Assembly (NCBI RefSeq): GCF_020526085.1
Contig: NZ_CP084874.1
Coordinates: 1,860,001-1,924,000, forward strand
Origin: Klebsiella africana
GTDB taxonomy: Bacteria > Pseudomonadota > Gammaproteobacteria > Enterobacterales > Enterobacteriaceae
Direction of reading: 5' to 3'
Length of the DNA: 64,000 nt
The notes below the pieces were generated by a model, which was not told where the DNA came from, did not search any database, and worked only from the letters and a program-made list of their open reading frames with translations. The position numbers were made by a program, and so were the translations under genes. Positions 62,243 to 64,000 of this stretch are shown here, in pieces (position 1 is the first letter of the stretch; each line of letters starts with the position of its first letter).

Positions 62243-62938
62243 ATGCGAATTTTGGCTATCGATACCGCCACAGAGGCCTGCTCCGCGGCGCTGTGGAATG
62301 ATGGCACCCTTAGTGCTCATTTCGAAATTTGTCCCCGCGAACATACCCAACGTATCCTGCCGCTGGTGCAGGAGGTCCTCACCGAGAGCGGCACCACGCT
62401 GAGCGAGCTGGACGCGCTGGCCTTTGGCCGAGGTCCGGGCAGCTTTACCGGCGTGCGCATTGGCATCGGTATCGCTCAGGGGTTGGCGTTGGGCGCCGAA
62501 CTGCCAATGATCGGCGTTTCCACGCTGGCCACCATGGCGCAGGGCGCCTGGCGCAAAACTGGCGCCACCCGCGTGCTGGCGGCCATTGACGCGCGAATGG
62601 GCGAAGTCTACTGGGCCGAGTACCAGCGCGACGAGCAGGGCGTCTGGCATGGTGAAGAGACGGAAGCGGTGCTCAAACCGGACGCGGTAGCCGAACGGCT
62701 GGCACAGCTTTCCGGTGAATGGGCCACCGTCGGCACCGGCTGGCAGGCGTGGCCGGATCTGGCGAAAGAGAGCGGACTGACCTTAAGCAGCGGCGAAATC
62801 ACACTGCCGGCGGCGGAGGATATGCTGCCGTTAGCCTGTTACCTGCTGGCGGCGGGAAAAACCGTGGCCGTGGAGAAAGCGGAGCCGGTTTATTTGCGAA
62901 ACGAGGTGGCGTGGAAGAAACTTCCAGGCCGCGAGTGA
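62243..62938 (+). CDS. tsaB: tRNA t6A synthesis protein TsaB
   Basis: Scaffold partner of TsaD, TsaE and TsaC for making N6-threonylcarbamoyladenosine in tRNAs. The 231-residue protein begins [18 protein letters not shown] and has the ASKHA stretch [22 protein letters not shown]. The length matches E. coli. yeaY begins 38 bases after the stop. Confidence 0.97.
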   Translation: MRILAIDTATEACSAALWNDGTLSAHFEICPREHTQRILPLVQEVLTESGTTLSELDALAFGRGPGSFTGVRIGIGIAQGLALGAELPMIGVSTLATMAQGAWRKTGATRVLAAIDARMGEVYWAEYQRDEQGVWHGEETEAVLKPDAVAERLAQLSGEWATVGTGWQAWPDLAKESGLTLSSGEITLPAAEDMLPLACYLLAAGKTVAVEKAEPVYLRNEVAWKKLPGRE

Positions 62939-62976
62939 ATCTCAGTAACAACAAGACTGAGAAAAGGAGTCGCATC

Positions 62977-63558
62977 ATGGCGGGTCAAAAACAGGGCGTT
63001 CGCTGGCTGCTGGCCGCGGCGGTTGCCGTTGCGCTAAGCGGCTGCGTGTCAGTGCCGGATGCCATCAAAGGCACCAGCCCGACGCCGCAGCAGGATTTAG
63101 TGCGGGTGATGAACGCCCCGCAGCTGTACGTTGGCCAGGAGGCACGCTTTGGCGGCAAGGTGGTCAATGTGCAAAACCAGCAGGGGAAAACCCGTTTGGA
63201 AATCGCCACCGTGCCGCTGGACAGCGGCGCGCGGCCTGTGCTGGGCGAGCCGTCCCGTGGGCGGATCTATGCCGACGTTAACGGCTTCCTCGATCCGGTG
63301 GATTTCCGTGGTCAGCTGGTGACCGTGGTCGGGCCGATTGCCGGGGTGGTTGACGGCAAGGTGGGCAGCACGCCCTACAAATTTATGCTGATGAACGCCA
63401 CCGGCTACAAGCGCTGGAACGTGGTGCAGCAGGTGGTGATGCCTCCGCAACCTATCGACCCGTGGATGCTGGGTCCGCGCCCCTGGGGCTACGGCTATGG
63501 CGGTTGGGGCTGGTACAATCCCGGCCCTGCTGAGGTGAGAAACGTTGTAACCGAATGA
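62977..63558 (+). CDS. yeaY: Slp-family outer-membrane lipoprotein YeaY
   Basis: Lipoprotein of unknown role, 193 residues as in E. coli. The signal peptide ends with lipobox LSGC ([15 protein letters not shown]), and the residue after Cys (Val) fits sorting to the outer membrane. The C-terminus is Gly/Trp/Tyr-rich ([15 protein letters not shown]). A sigma-E link is known for E. coli; no clear sigma-E promoter was identified here. A longer reading from 62719 overlaps tsaB and was rejected. Confidence 0.93.
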   Translation: MAGQKQGVRWLLAAAVAVALSGCVSVPDAIKGTSPTPQQDLVRVMNAPQLYVGQEARFGGKVVNVQNQQGKTRLEIATVPLDSGARPVLGEPSRGRIYADVNGFLDPVDFRGQLVTVVGPIAGVVDGKVGSTPYKFMLMNATGYKRWNVVQQVVMPPQPIDPWMLGPRPWGYGYGGWGWYNPGPAEVRNVVTE

Positions 63559-63675
63559 TTTTGTTGTTTATGTTAGTTCAAAGAAACAGCGGCTGGTCCG
63601 CTGTTTCTTTGTTTTCAGTCGAATAAGAAAAAAAATAGTGACGCGCTTCGCAACCTGCTCATTGCCTAATTAATA

Positions 63676-63692
63676 AACTGGTACGCTGAGTT
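63676..63692. promoter_or_regulatory. Probable FadR operator of fadD
   Basis: AACTGGTACGCTGAGTT resembles the FadR site of E. coli fadD (AGCTGGTATGATGAGTT) at 13 of 17 positions. It lies about 70 bases before the chosen fadD start. Confidence 0.65.
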
Positions 63693-63763
63693 AATATAAT
63701 GTTAACAAAATGTATTTTCCAGGGGCTGTGATGACGACGAATAACTATTTCAGAGGTGATGCA

Positions 63764-64000
63764 GTGAAAAAGGTTTGGCTAAACCGTTATCCCGCGGATG
63801 TTCCAGCGGAGATAAATCCTGACCGCTATCAATCCCTGGTTGAATTGTTTGAACATGCCACCACCCGCTACGCTGACCAACCGGCGTTCATCAATATGGG
63901 TGAAGTGATGACTTACCGTAAGCTGGAGGAGCGTAGTCGCGCCTTCGCCGCTTACCTTCAGGAGGGGTTAGGGTTACAGAAGGGCGATCGCGTGGCCCTG
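63764..64000 (+). CDS. fadD: Long-chain fatty acid-CoA ligase, 5' part
   Basis: Activates imported fatty acids to acyl-CoA for beta-oxidation. Only the first 79 codons lie in the window. GTG 63764 gives [20 protein letters not shown] and follows AGAGG at good spacing. An in-frame ATG at 63731 would add 11 residues ([11 protein letters not shown]) and cannot be fully excluded. The visible part belongs to the N-terminal adenylation domain. A FadR-like site precedes it. Confidence 0.95.
   Translation, partial: MKKVWLNRYPADVPAEINPDRYQSLVELFEHATTRYADQPAFINMGEVMTYRKLEERSRAFAAYLQEGLGLQKGDRVAL

Noticed and set aside
62719..62976. Upstream extension of yeaY
   Set aside because: It would overlap tsaB and bury the lipoprotein signal peptide inside the protein.

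Overview
This window is a stretch of enterobacterial chromosome. Gene order and protein sequences point to Klebsiella, most likely the K. pneumoniae complex. The order aspS-nudB-yebC-ruvCAB-znuBCA-mepM-lpxM-pykA-hexR-zwf-edd-eda-purT is that of Escherichia coli, and most proteins resemble their E. coli counterparts closely. The MgrB peptide is the form I recall from K. pneumoniae, a second FtsI-like penicillin-binding protein sits between cspC and rlmA, and yebF and yobB of E. coli are absent. No database search was possible; family assignments come from recognising the sequences.

Layout. 1-5.5 kb: aspS, nudB, yebC and the Holliday-junction genes ruvC and ruvAB, with a LexA box before ruvA. 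5.5-10.5 kb: zinc uptake (znuBC divergent from znuA across a Zur-type site), the endopeptidase mepM and the lipid A acyltransferase lpxM. 10.5-17.6 kb: central sugar metabolism (pykA, hexR, zwf, edd, eda) with HexR-like and GntR-like operators. 17.6-25.2 kb: purT (PurR box) back to back with SOS-regulated yebG, then yebE, ptrB, exoX, holE, the copper-type genes yobA-yebZ-yebY and the small RNA SdsR.

25.2-29.4 kb is the only clearly accessory part. It is AT-rich for most of its length and lies between sdsR and pphA, which are close neighbours in E. coli. It holds an orphan family 2 glycosyltransferase, a badly decayed IS3-family element, a small membrane protein and a VirK/YbjX-type gene. 29.5-43 kb returns to the core: pphA, yebW, yebV, rsmF, the letAB lipid-transport pair, msrC, proQ, prc, htpX, an MFS transporter and kdgR. 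43-49.5 kb holds small membrane genes including intact mgrB behind a PhoP-type box, a shortened yobF before cspC, the extra penicillin-binding protein, rlmA, and mntP behind a manganese riboswitch and a Fur-like box. 49.5-64 kb: the mannose PTS manXYZ with two Mlc-like operators, yoaE, the c-di-GMP phosphodiesterase pdeD, sdaA, nudL, pabB, yoaH, yoaB, yoaA, tsaB, yeaY and the start of fadD behind a FadR-like site.

Themes. Sugar acid and glucose catabolism is the best represented (zwf, edd, eda, pykA, hexR, kdgR, manXYZ). Envelope maintenance is second (mepM, lpxM, letAB, prc, htpX, mgrB, the second PBP3). I found no CRISPR array, tRNA, rRNA, prophage or evident defence system. No wholly new system is convincing here; the best leads are the glycosyltransferase islet, the duplicated PBP3 and the shortened yobF.
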